A DNA stretch of 64,000 nucleotides from Corbicula japonica (Eukaryota; Mollusca; Bivalvia; Venerida; Cyrenidae), in contig JAZAYU010000008.1 in NCBI GenBank assembly GCA_038501625.1, forward strand, positions 9,176,938 to 9,240,937, in the 5' to 3' direction. The notes beneath the pieces were generated by a model. That model made no database searches. It was not told the DNA's origin and saw only the letters and a list, made by a program, of their open reading frames with translations. This document shows positions 53,074 to 64,000 of the stretch, piece after piece (the first letter of the stretch is position 1; every line of letters starts with the position of its first letter). A program made the translations under genes and the position numbers.

Positions 53074-55489
53074 CACGGTATGTACCCAGATAATGAGAAT
53101 CGCGGATAATGATAGATTGTGAGAATAATGATAGATCGCCAGGTCGGAGGAAACACCATGGAGAGGTGAGTTATTGTATGAATTTCATGTTATTGTGATC
53201 TAATACTTATCTTTTGCGATAGATAACAATCAAGCGATGTCCTAGCCTTCCTCTCATACCCATACATTTGGAATCGGCCTTCAGATAAAATAAAACAAAG
53301 GAAAATGATCACGCAACATTCCAGATTTCTACAACAAACTACGTATTATGCCCATTTAAAATAAATTTAAACATGTTTTTTGTAAACGACACTGCTGTTA
53401 TCAAAGCCCAAACATCGTCAATCAATATGCCACCCAGCTTGAGCCAGTATTATGAGTATATTCCTTAACAAACATCTTTTTTTTCTGAGGCACCTGAAGC
53501 AAATTGGATAATGGGGATTCGCCTTGAAAAAGTGAATGGATCATGTAAATTCTTGACTGGATAATGGTATAATTTCCCTTATTTCAACCTTAATACTATT
53601 TATTCTATTCTTTTTTGCATGTTCCATCTCTTTCCGCAAACTGCTATCTTTATGAAACAATACCACCAGCTCTAGTGACAAGATAAATGACCCGTTTATC
53701 TTAATGATTTCCCGAAATAGCATAATTTCTTTTGTCCCGAAGGCATCAACTAAGAACTAACCCAAAGCCTCTTAATACCCGGATTAAGCGAATCTGTATT
53801 TTTGGTGATAAATACATAAGTTAATCACTATAACTATTATGGTCTAAGATACGTATTCACGTAATGGGAGCCAACCGTTATACATAAGAACGCTTTTGAG
53901 AGTGGCGTCCTTTGCCAATTGGGTAGTTACTGTTAAAAAACTGTATCAATTAAGTAGCATGATTTAGTTGTGGTTTATATTATTTGTGCCAATATACATA
54001 ACTTAGGCCTATAATTAACTGAAAAAGAGCGAATTTCACAGAAATTTTAGTCTAATAAGTACATGTCATGATCTGGTGTGAGAGAAATTTACTTGAGTAA
54101 CGCTTAACAAGTTTGGATTTAAATGAAAATTAACTCCTACCCGGTTATTTGAATATTGTGTTAGAAGATACTACACATAAAAGTGCTGTTTAAGTTTAAA
54201 TGCATCGTCAGAGTTAGCTAGAAGATAAAACAGATAGCCAATATCAGGAATATCAGGAATAGGCAGGATATTTATAATCTGATTTTATGTTTAAAAAAAT
54301 CAAATATATTTCACAACATTAATCATTTTTCATATTGTTCGTCCCCTTTCCAATATTGAAGAGATCTCAGTAAGTTCATTCAGCATAGTGTTTATTTTTT
54401 ATATAAAAGTTTGAATAGTCAAACAATGATTTGCTGTTCTCAGCGTTGCGCAATTTATACAAAGCGAGATCATGAATCAACGATGCTAGATCGCTTTGGC
54501 GATGCGTGGTCGCGAAAATACGATTCGAGGTCGCGAAAGTACGAGGACGCTATAATAATATAATAAAGTGTTTTCGTGGTCTTGGCGGCCTAAGGGCTGG
54601 ACATCAAAAACGTGAAAAAGCAGGCGAGAAAGCGATACATCGATGCTTAGTCGCGAAAGTAAGCTGCCAAGACCCGATTTAAATATCGCGTTCTCGCATC
54701 GTACTTTCGCGACCGCGCATCGTGTTTTCGCGATCTCGCATCGTTGTTTCGTGTTCTCGCCGAAGATGTCGACAGCGACAGTGCTAAACAACGATGGCCT
54801 CAACGGAACACCGTACAATACGATTTGTCATTGTAACGTTTTAATTTGAATTTAAAGCTACGACCAAAAACGTCATAAATACAATGAAAAGATGCATATG
54901 TTTTGTAATGATGACAGTGGATAGCAAAATAGGACAATATACAAGAGTTATTAAAATAAAATAATTTTATCTGAACATTTCAATTAGGAGAAGTACTAAA
55001 ACTCCACCATTATCCATTTCATGAATATTTGAATTTCCCTTTATCAACCGAGCGAATCCCCATCATCCAATTTGCTTCAGGTGCCTCAGAAAAAAGATGT
55101 TTGTTAAGGAATATACTCATAATACGGACTAAAGCTTGGTGGCATATTGATGGTCGATGTTTGGGCAGTGTCGTTTACAAAAAAAAAACATCTTTAAATT
55201 TATTTTAAATGGGCATAATACGTAGTTTTTGTAGAAATCTGGAATGTTGCGTGATTATTTTCCTTTGTTTTACTTCATCTGAAGGCCGATTCCAAATGTA
55301 TGGGTATGAGAGGAAGGCTAGGGCATCGCTTGATTGTTATCTATCACATAAGATAAGTATTAGATCACAATAACATGAAATTCATACAATAACTAACCTC
55401 TCCTTGGTGTTTTCTCCGACCTGGCGATCTATCATTATTCTCACAATCTATCATTATCCACCATTCTCATTATCTGGGTACATACCGTG
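53074..55489. mobile_element. 2.4 kb DNA element with ~440 bp terminal inverted repeats (Transib/RAG-like ends?)
   Basis: Left arm 53074-53521 and right arm 55052-55489 are inverted copies with only scattered differences, beginning CACGGTATGTACCCAGATAA and ending with its complement. TATTT flanks both sides (53069-53073, 55490-55494): a 5 bp target duplication. A CAC-initial terminus together with a 5 bp duplication is characteristic of Transib and RAG-like transposons, though their TIRs are normally much shorter. The 1.5 kb centre has no transposase frame; it carries another GC-richer repeat (54480-54790). Confidence 0.8.
54480..54790. repeat. TCGCGAAAGTACGATG-type inverted/tandem short repeats
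   Basis: Motifs such as GGTCGCGAAAATACGA, GGTCGCGAAAGTACGA and the reverse ATCGTACTTTCGCGAC, CATCGTGTTTTCGCGA occur several times in both orientations around GCCAAGA/TCTTGGC. Open frames across it are repeat artefacts. Confidence 0.7.
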
Positions 55490-56114
55490 TATTTACACAA
55501 ATAAAAGTATTGTACTCAACGGCCTTCAAAGGGCTATATAAATTATTAAAGGGATATACCGGTAACCCTTCATAATTCGACAACACTCTGCCCCGGCCAT
55601 TTGGGGTCAGGTAAGTGATGAACAAAGATAGTGGATTGGATGTGTCACCATAGTGTGGTACTTGTTCACTAACATCACTCTTTCAATATGTAGTCCATCT
55701 TGTTGACCGACTATAAAGTACCTCTTACGGAACATTTCGGGGGAGAATTTTGGTCTACCACATATACAACTAATGAAATACAGCTCAGATCACAGATTCA
55801 GTTAAGATTTGGCTGGTTTTATTTTAGAATGGAATCTGCCAAAGGTGTAAGAACAATGTCTTACCATGCTGATCAATAGTATAGGAAAACAGACTGTGCA
55901 ATGCTACACCTAGAAATGGTGATAAAAATTCAACAATGGTGAACCATTTGTTACTATCTGTAGACATGCTTATTCGTAAAGTGGTAGAATTCAATTGAAT
56001 TCTTTCAACATGTACTAGATTTGACAAAGAAAACAAATCATTTCATATAAAAATTTTATTTCACCAAGGTGAAAAATTTTATAATACAGAAATGAGGTTA
56101 AGAATTATGTACAC

Positions 56115-56362
56115 TTAACCCTTCACTCTATGGGATACGGCCATTATCCCATGGATGAACAGTATAGATCTAACATTAGTGATACATCCATGCCATCTGA
56201 TCTTGTGAACACTGTTCACTTTTAGATTCATTTGGTCATCTCTGATCTAAAAGCCAACAGTGTATATTCAGATCAGATGGTAAGGCACAGATGTGCTGGC
56301 TGATCTGGATCTATACTGTTAACACATGCGATAAAACCAGGATATATGGAGTAAAAGGTTAT
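56115..56362. mobile_element. TTAA MITE family M, copy
   Basis: TTAACCCTTCACTCTATGGG to ATATGGAGTAAAAGGTTAT, with inner blocks TGCTGGCTGATCTGGATCTA and a diverged mirror. Confidence 0.75.
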
Positions 56363-57370
56363 ACTATAAACAACCATGATTCTGATACATTCTTACAGCT
56401 TGGTGTACAGATAGAATTGGGACAATGTGGGACATGGCAACTGTAGTTGCTTCAATGAATAATTAAACTAGTAACATTCAATATCTATTAACATTGCTAC
56501 CCAATAAACACCCTTATTCTCATTATTCTGTCAAACATAGTCTTTTATGCACAAAATCCAGAACAAAATGCTTCCACATCCAAACTCTGAACAAGAAATA
56601 TCTTTATTTGCTAATCAAACCACAACCTTCAGTGCTTTTACAGCATGTCTTCCAACTCCAAAACTAGTATTGTTTAAATAGTTAAGATCATGCACGATTC
56701 ACAATGTATTTAACTGTAACACCCATTTAATTTTTTTTGTAAAAAGTAAAAAAAAAAACAAACCTGGCACCATTAACAGGGATTTTATGGTATCTGACAG
56801 TGAATGGAAACTGTGAATGATTTTTGCCACCGTGTTAAGACTTGTAGCATCAAGATAAAACATGTAATCTTCATAATCATGTTACTGTTTCCAAAACATC
56901 TATTACTCAGTATTACTCAGTATTTAATTAATAAATATTTCCAAGTTTTTAACAATGGGAAGTATCTTCTGTGAGAATTTGCAGACTGAGCTCATTTTTT
57001 TTCTTTTATAAAGGTACAATGTACTTCAAAAGAAGTGTTTTTCTGCAATACAGGAATACCTTTAGCTTACCTTGTGAACACAACATATTGAATTCTGTGT
57101 GTAAATAATTATTCTTAAAAAATGTTTGCAACTTATACACTTTTACATGTCTTACAAAATTCAGAGAAAAATTTTAATCAGAACATGCAAAGACTGACTA
57201 AAATTGAATCTAACCTGTAAAATATGAGAATTCTACAAAATGTTAATGAGCTTACTAATGTGGTGAACAGTTTAAAAACCTTAAGTCTTAAACAAGTAAT
57301 GCATATACAGACTTTATCACATGCAATACAAGTTACAACTTGTAGTTTGATTTCAACACAATAATTTGTC

Positions 57371-57598
57371 TTAACCCTTGACTCCATGGGATATGCCTGT
57401 TATACCATAGACAAACAGTGTATATCCACATCAGCCAGCTCATCTATGCCATCTAATAAGGATCTGCGCTGTTCACTTATTGATTCATTTAGGTAATTTC
57501 TGACCAAGAAGCGAACAGTGTAGAACAAATGTGCCAGCTGATCTAGATCTACACTGATGGCACATGCAAAATACCCTGTACATATGGAGTAGAATTAA
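57371..57598. mobile_element. TTAA MITE family M, copy
   Basis: TTAACCCTTGACTCCATGGG to CATATGGAGTAGAATTAA; TTAA at both ends. Confidence 0.8.
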
Positions 57599-57877
57599 CA
57601 GAAAAGGCAAATTAAGGATTATTTCATTCTTTTAAATAAATCAATCATCCCCATCAGTCTTAACAATTGTTGTTCTTGTTATTATACTTTAAATTTCCTC
57701 CAGCTTTCAGTTTCACAGCATGTATTGTTAACCCAAGGACACAACAGTCACCCAAGGCACAGCCTAGTGAGAGAATTTCTTCTAAGGTTGACAATATGTT
57801 TTATTTCAGAAAATACTGTTAAAAAAACATTTAATTACAAAATAATTCCAGAACAAACTATATTTTCAAAAGCTATT

Positions 57878-58099
57878 TTAACCCTTTTCTCCAAATATAA
57901 ACCTTTAGAAACATGTAGACGAACAGATTAGATCCAGATCAGCCAGCACATCTGTGCTGTCTGATCCTGACCTACACTTTTAACTTTTTTATTCATTAGA
58001 TTATTTATGACTAAGAAGTGAGCACAGATGTGCCAACTTATCTGGATTTACGCTGGTCACACATGAGATAATACCTGTATATATGGAGTTAAGGGCTAA
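57878..58099. mobile_element. TTAA MITE family M, copy
   Basis: TTAACCCTTTTCTCCAAATA to TATATGGAGTTAAGGGCTAA, with typical core blocks. Confidence 0.8.
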
Positions 58100-58261
58100 A
58101 TGCATGACATTTTTATAAACACAACAAATGACAGTAAATTTTTGACAGTATGAGCTATCAAACTACTGACAGCGGTACTGACAGAACTTCTGATTGGTTA
58201 ATTGAAGTGCATTCTTCTTTGTGTGTAGGTGCTTACATCTGACATAACTGAAGGTCAGTAA

Positions 58262-58499
58262 ATAACCCATTACTCCTTATATTAGCCTTTTAATGCACAG
58301 ACTAAAAGTGTAGACCCAGATCAACCAGAACTTTCCTGCCATCTGATTTGGATTAACACTTTTTGCTACTGGTTCAGAAATAACCTAATGAATCTAAAAG
58401 GGAACAGTGTTGATCCTAATAAGCATAGATGTGCTGGCAGATCTGGATTTACACTGTTCACATATATGATAAAACCTGTATATATGGAGTAAAGGGTTA
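58262..58499. mobile_element. TTAA MITE family M, copy
   Basis: ATAACCCATTACTCCTTATA to TATATGGAGTAAAGGGTTA, with core blocks and AGAAATAACCTAATGAATCT in the centre. Confidence 0.8.
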
Positions 58500-58699
58500 C
58501 AAAATACAATAATAATGAAGCTTTGTATGCTGTTCTTGTTAAAAAATCAAAAACATCCATTTTTGTTAATCTACACTGTACTTCTACCAGAATAAGAGGA
58601 AACAATCTTGATGATATGCTCAGTATTCCTGAAAATAACTATCTTACTAACTGTCATGTACTGCACATTCAAACACTGTTGTATGTTTTAGTGAACGGT

Positions 58700-58838
58700 T
58701 TAACCATCTTTACTCCATATATATTATGCATTTTAACATGTATGACCAGTGTAGATCCTGATCAGCCGGAACATTTATGCTGTCTGATCTACACTGTTTG
58801 CCCACACATTAAAGGTGTATTTATGGAGTAATAGTTAA
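58700..58838. mobile_element. TTAA MITE family M, internally deleted copy
   Basis: TTAACCATCTTTACTCCATA to TTATGGAGTAATAGTTAA; TTAA at both ends but only 139 bp, close to the 143 bp copy at 33809. Confidence 0.8.
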
Positions 58839-59277
58839 CTGCATTATAAATCGGGTGAACTTCCTTCATATTTAATGAAATGGTTACATGTACTTGTAAC
58901 AAATTGCACATCTTAAAAAACAGAACAAATAAACAAAATGTAAAAGATGTTGTGTAATGTACAGAGTTTCTAGGATGTTTTGTACATGTGCAATATAAAA
59001 TTTAAATACTGTACAAAATAGACAAGTAACAAGATAATAATTTACAAGTTATCTACAGGAACTTTGAGATTTTGATTAATAGGCAAATGAAAAGACAACA
59101 TATTTTAAAACTTAATTCTTTGACTGAAAAACTGTATGCAAAATTAGTTTAACAATGGACAAATCATTAAAATGTATCCTATGCTCTTTTGTAAATTGGC
59201 CCCATTCATGAACAAAACCGAAAAATACCCTATTTTATACATGTGAGTAAAAGCAATACAATGATGCATTAATTCTG

Positions 59278-59516
59278 CTAACCCTTTTCTCCATGAATTT
59301 ATCACATGGGCACCAGTGTACATCAAGATCACCAGCACATCTGCCATCTGATCAGGATCTACACTGTTCTTTCTTGGTCAGAAATAACCTAATGATTCTA
59401 AAAGCAAACAGTGCGGAGTCTGATCAGAAGGCACCAACTTGCAGATGGATCAGGATCTACTGTTTGCCCATGTGATTATAGTCATATATATCTATATGGA
59501 GGAAAGACTAAGTTAA
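59278..59516. mobile_element. TTAA MITE family M, copy
   Basis: CTAACCCTTTTCTCCATGAA to TATATGGAGGAAAGACTAAG then TTAA, with AGAAATAACCTAATGATTCT in the centre. Confidence 0.75.
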
Positions 59517-60111
59517 ATGTTGTAGTCAAGATGTTATAAAAAATCATGGATCAAATGGATCAAACTAAACAATATGTTAATATATACAAGATGTTTGAAG
59601 TAGTGATATGCTGTGAAATAACAAAATAGCACACTGATAAAAACCAACAGAGTTGTATGCCCCAATAGTAAAAAAATATGCAACACTTAACACAGATTGT
59701 TCAATACATGTGTATACATATGAATATGTATACTATGTTTTCTTTTCTTTGAAATAATGTTCTCTTTCAAATAATAATAACAATAATGAATGTACAAACC
59801 CTATTAAAAATTCAGTATTTTCCAGATATTCTGGTCTTCTACAAGTCTGCATATGAAAGGTGAATTAGAATTACTGCCAAGTATGTAATGATAATCAAAT
59901 GCTACTAAATGCCAATTCAACACCTTGTAATTCCGTGGCAACATTGAACTAAATTTAATTATGTTCTTATGATTGAGGTTGTACTGACCTAGATCTATAG
60001 GACAGCAAATAAAATACATGTAATTCTATGGTAATCTCACTGATATAGCTAGGGAATAATTCCCAAGGACACCCTATTAGGGACATAACCTTCTTCTATA
60101 AAACTGAATGT

Positions 60112-60117
60112 TTTATT
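60112..60117 (-). terminator. Possible YTHDC1 polyadenylation signal
   Basis: TTTATT on the + strand reads AATAAA on the minus strand about 100 nt after the YTHDC1 stop codon. Other candidates exist further down, so the 3' UTR may be longer. Confidence 0.35.
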
Positions 60118-60214
60118 ACAGAACCGTCTTCTGGTACCATTATTACAAATATACAAATCTTTGATAAAAATGAATTGGACACGCACATGCATGCACACAC
60201 ACAGACAACTACTC

Positions 60215-63200
60215 TCATCTCCTTTCACGATGCCTTTCTCGGTGTCGTTCCCGATCACTATCACGTTCTCGTTCACGATGGCGGTGTTCACGATCCCTAT
60301 CTCGTTCCCGACTTCTCTCGCGTTCATGGTCCCGACTTCGTGATGAACTACCACCTGTTGTTCGACGTAAGAAATCTTCAACATCTCTGTCATACTGAAA
60401 ACAGATAAAACATTCAATGAATGGTCTGTATTTTCTGCTAAATAACTTGTCCAGCATTTTTACTGACATAAATTTTGCTTAGTGACTTCACTGAGATTTT
60501 CACTCTTTATATACATTTTTTATGCATGTGCAACCAGTGTAGATCCAGATTAGGAGGCACATCCTTGCCATCTGATCAGGATCTGATTTATTCCAATTTA
60601 GATCCATGGGGTTCTTTCTGACCAAGAGAGGACAGTGCAGATCCTGTTCAGACGGCACTGATAAGTCAGCTGATCTGGATCTGCACTGCTCGCCCATATC
60701 TAGTAGAGTTTAAGAAATTTTGTTCAGCATATTGAATGGAGGAAAAAATTTTTATATATGAACTTTAGTTCAGCATCTTTAAGTAACAAAAATAGTGAAT
60801 GAGTAAGTGCAAGTTAAGCAACTTTACCCATGAATACTTATGTTTAGCAATTTATAATTCCACATTTTCTTGACAACTCCAAAACTCCAAGGATGTAACA
60901 ATTTTGTTAGCAATTTTGGACTTGGGTGTGGGTTTTGAACTCACATCTCCAGACTGCTAGTGTGTAACCAGTCAAGTCAGCTTGCCACATCTTTCACTTT
61001 ATGTTTAAAACAGACTGAGAATAACAACACAGAAAATTATTTTAAAAGAGAATACCATTTTTCAACAAGTTACATATACTGGTAAAGAAATGTTTCACAT
61101 ATGATGGTTGAAATTTTTTACAATGTTCACTTGAGTACAAGGGATACAGAGTAGGCAAAGCATAAACAGTGATCTTTCCCTGCAGAAAACTACATAACAA
61201 TAGGAAAACATGAACATTGTCATTGTAAAAATCCACATCTTCGGTCTGCATTTTGGCATTTAAGTTGACATAAACAACAACAATAACAACATCGTCAGCA
61301 AACATTACCACCTCTGCATTAGTAACTAAGTACAAAACTTGAAGGTATCATGCATAACACTTATGATCAATATGAACTAATGACATAAACAACTTAAATG
61401 TAAATGTAATTTTAAAAAAAGTTGAGCTTTTTCTAGCAAACCAGATTTCTAATGAAAAAAAAATCTTGAACTATTAAGGTTTAGTGATATATAAACCTTT
61501 TTAGCAACAAGCATAGGTTATGTCTTACTGCAACCAGTGTAGACCTAGATCAGCCAGTTTACCTGCAGAGTCTGATTAGGGTCGCTATTGCTCGCTATCA
61601 TTTAATAAATTTCTCTAAAAGACATCCTTTGAAAACTAAAAGGAATGACAAGTCCATTAAATAAAATCAAGCCTGTATTCGGTAAATAAAGATCTTGAGA
61701 GAAAGATGAAAATGTACATACATTGCCGGATGATGTGTAGCGGCTTTCATATTTATCATAACCTTCACGACTCTGAAGAAAAAAGTGAAATAGGTTTGAG
61801 AAGCCTTACCCTTGTGCCAAAGGTAAAATAAGCTCCTTCGCATTCATAAAATCTTGTTTAAATCGCAGCTCTGTAACTCTTTTACATATTGTTGCTATAT
61901 TTAATTTCAGCAACTTCCTCCAACAGATAAAGTCTATTAAATGGTTAATTTAAGTGAACTTTTCAGGAAATAAAAAAATGTATTACTTAATAGACATGCC
62001 AAAGGCAGAATCGGGCAATAATGCCAGAGTTACAGACACTTCAGACAAAACACATTTAAATAGAAAAAATTCAAAATCATGACAGGGTTAAATTGGATCT
62101 GCGCTATAATCTCCATGTATTATACACATCCATTTTGATCTCAATAACAAATAATTTTCACACGAAAACAATTCTAACAAACTGAAAAATGAAACTAACA
62201 AAACTGCCATCATGATAATAAATGAGTCTTACATAAATGCATGCCAACATATTTTATATACCAGTAATACAATTTATTTGGATGACAAAAAGCTTAATGA
62301 TGAAACCAGAATCTGTGATTCTAAAACATTTTTATGCTCAACTCAAAACATGAAAATTCCATTAGCTAACAAAATAAAATATTTTAAACTGAAAATACGA
62401 CAATTTATCGCAACAGCAAATGTAGAACAGACAATTATTTCTAATTTGTCAACCCTGTTAATGTTCTAGACAATTTAAGTTTCAGCACTAAATTGAGTTG
62501 AGCATATAAAAGGTTTTATTATCATTACGCCAGATTTGTGTATTTTAATAACTGAGAAAAGCCAAATGGTTTTCCGACTGAAAGCTTTTTTAAGACTGAG
62601 GATCAAATAACGTCAAACAGACAAATTAAGTTCAAAAGTTCAGCAGGCTGTTGTTGTTTGTAGTTCCAAAATTAAATTAGTTCTTTTTCAGAAGTTGTGA
62701 TCCAGGTCTACACAAAAAGAAACAAACAAGCCCCACTTTAGTGAACTCAAAGTTTCTATTGAAATCTGTGATACTGAAACTAACGAAACATTAATCAGTA
62801 CAAAATCAATATTAGAAGTTAGATTTGCAATTTTTAAAATCTATCTACAAAGAACCTTTTTTCTCAAAACAACAGAAAAACAGCTAGAGTTTAATTTGGA
62901 TTTGAGTTTTTACTCAGATATCTAAGCTTCAGTAAGGGAAAAATTCTAAATGTTTCTATTGCAATATAAAACAGGTTTTAAATGCATATCCTTCTGCAGT
63001 TAATTCTCTCAATAAATATTTAGTAATTTGATTATACAATTTGAGTTTGTTTCAGAGGAATTATTTCATTTTTTATTTGTGAAATTGGAGCTTGGTATAC
63101 CATACTACCTGGAAGAATTCGGGTTCATACAAAATGGTACCCAACACAAGACATATCAGGCACTGCTGCAAGATAAAAACTGATTCCCAATCTTCAGCCC

Positions 63201-63976
63201 TATACTTACAGAACGTTTATCAGATCTGGGTCTGGGTGGGGAATGAGATCGTCCATAATCAGGGGGTGGCATCTGGTATTCTCTCGAGTGGTCGTAAGTT
63301 GCGTACTGAGCCATTGGGTCCATAGTGTAAGCTTGAGGCTGAAAGACAGGATATTCTGACTATTTTTAAAAATTCATTACAATGTTAATACAGTATGTTC
63401 ACCATTAAAAAAGTCGATTTGTTTTAAATTTTGCTTCTTTTTAGGAAACATGTAACAGTAAAATCAAACATACCTAAAACTTGTATGTGGTCCATATAGG
63501 TATAGTTTACCCAAGGTTATATCAGAAAAATGTTATAAAATTTTCACAAACTGCTTGAACTGTTTTAACTGACTAAGCCGAGTTACTATATCACTGTCAT
63601 TTCAAAAGTGTTCCCCTAATCTAAAGATTCTTTTAAAATAACATGATGCAATTTCCGCTGTTTTGGTTTTTGCAAATGTTTTATATGATAAAAATTTTGG
63701 CAGGATTAATCTTAGAGCCTATCAAATAATTTCATCATAAAATTGATTATGTGGGTGCCCTCTTTCATTCCATTTAAAACATGTTCAAGACTTGTTTTCA
63801 AACACACAATGGTTTTTAATTGAAATTAACATATCAGATCGAAGTTAAGTTTTAACTATGCTGTCAAATGTTAAAATATACAATAGGTATTCTATACTTA
63901 CTGGAGGACCGTAGGGTGGCATTGGAGGAGGGGCAGGGGCTCTGTGTACAAACTCCCTCATGTAGTCATTGTACGA
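60215..63976 (-). CDS. YTHDC1: YTHDC1 (YT521-B), nuclear m6A reader: C-terminal four coding exons only
   Basis: Nuclear YTH-domain protein that binds N6-methyladenosine in RNA and affects splicing and export. Only the 3' end of the gene is in the window. Exons in transcription order: 63976-63902, 63338-63210, 61772-61722, 60394-60215 (stop at 60217-60215), all phase 0 with GT/AG borders; 75+129+51+180 nt give 144 residues plus stop. The first visible exon encodes SYNDYMREF followed by a Pro-rich stretch ending MPPYGPP, and the last encodes DRDVEDFLRRT followed by an Arg/Glu/Asp-rich tail. Both match the conserved order in vertebrate YTHDC1 C-termini (SYNDYVREF, then VDDFLRRT, then an RE/RD tail). 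The exon at 63210-63338 has an RSHSPPRPRSDKRS-type SR-like stretch. The YTH domain and N-terminus lie beyond position 64000. Mapping is from remembered homologues. Confidence 0.88.
60498..60750. mobile_element. TTAA MITE family M, diverged copy (last YTHDC1 intron)
   Basis: GCATGTGCAACCAGTGTAGA, TCTGATCAGGATCTG and AGCTGATCTGGATCTGCACT blocks are clear; the ends (CTCTTTATATA and GAATGGAGGAAAAAA) are degraded. Confidence 0.7.
60915..60990 (-). repeat. tRNA-like sequence, possible SINE head
   Basis: The minus strand carries GTGGCAAGCTGACTTGACTG … GAGTTCAAAACCCACACC: an A-box-like start and a B-box-like GAGTTCAAAACCC at tRNA-like spacing. No clear acceptor stem or intact T-loop, so it is not called a tRNA gene; it may be the tRNA-derived part of an old SINE. 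Confidence 0.3.
61530..61610. repeat. MITE family M fragment (YTHDC1 intron)
   Basis: GCAACCAGTGTAGACCTAGA and AGAGTCTGATTAGGGTCGC are core-block remnants. Confidence 0.5.
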
Positions 63977-64000
63977 CTGAAAAAAACAATGTATCTTCCA

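Noticed and set aside
54486..54849. Frames on both strands with Arg/Ser/Ala-rich repeats
   Set aside because: Created by the short TCGCGAAAGTACG-type inverted repeats.
60161..60417. + strand frames and a second minus frame over the YTHDC1 last exon
   Set aside because: Shadows of the RE/RD-rich coding exon on the minus strand.
60915..60990. Functional tRNA gene on the minus strand
   Set aside because: B-box-like motif present but no acceptor stem or intact T-arm that I can pair.

Overview
This looks like a piece of an animal nuclear genome, most likely a bivalve mollusc (venerid-clam-like). It is AT-rich, its genes have many exons with GT-AG introns, and the two best-conserved genes are metazoan (CARM1, YTHDC1). 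The bivalve assignment rests on the style of the repeats (145-175 bp tandem arrays bounded by short hairpins, a Ty3/gypsy and a LINE remnant, many foldback MITEs) and is an inference.

Layout. 1-3.4 kb: GTT and GGTAT microsatellites, then minus-strand tandem-repeat elements, one carrying telomere-like TTAGGG stretches. 3.4-8.9 kb: AT-rich sequence with no gene recognised. 9.0-14.06 kb: a decayed LINE reverse transcriptase fragment, then a 5'-truncated Ty3/gypsy element whose integrase lies upstream of the reverse transcriptase (Gmr1-like order), ending in a 3' LTR. 14.7-33 kb: a complete CARM1 (PRMT4) gene on +, 13 coding exons, 589 codons, introns filled with foldback elements. 33-45 kb: MITEs, then five large tandem-repeat elements. 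46.8-47.2 kb: one unassigned ORF. 49.7-52.1 kb: a two-exon PQ-loop membrane protein on -. 53.07-55.49 kb: a 2.4 kb element with ~440 bp terminal inverted repeats and a 5 bp target duplication. 55.5-60.2 kb: a MITE cluster. 60.2-64 kb: the last four coding exons of YTHDC1 (nuclear m6A reader) on -; the YTH domain lies beyond the window.

The host genes are independent loci: CARM1 methylates arginines on histone H3, coactivators and splicing factors; YTHDC1 binds m6A in nuclear RNA; the PQ-loop protein is probably an endomembrane transporter-like protein. The most unusual content is the mobile DNA: (1) several sequence-unrelated repeat families sharing one plan (5' hairpin, GTCCG-type motif, tandem core, mirrored sub-terminal motif, 3' hairpin, T-rich target) that fits Helentron-associated non-autonomous elements; (2) about 20 copies of a TTAA-flanked near-palindromic MITE; (3) the long-TIR CACGGTA element with a 5 bp duplication, recalling Transib/RAG-like transposons; (4) the Gmr1-type retrotransposon. 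No RNA gene, CRISPR array or bacterial-type operon was found.
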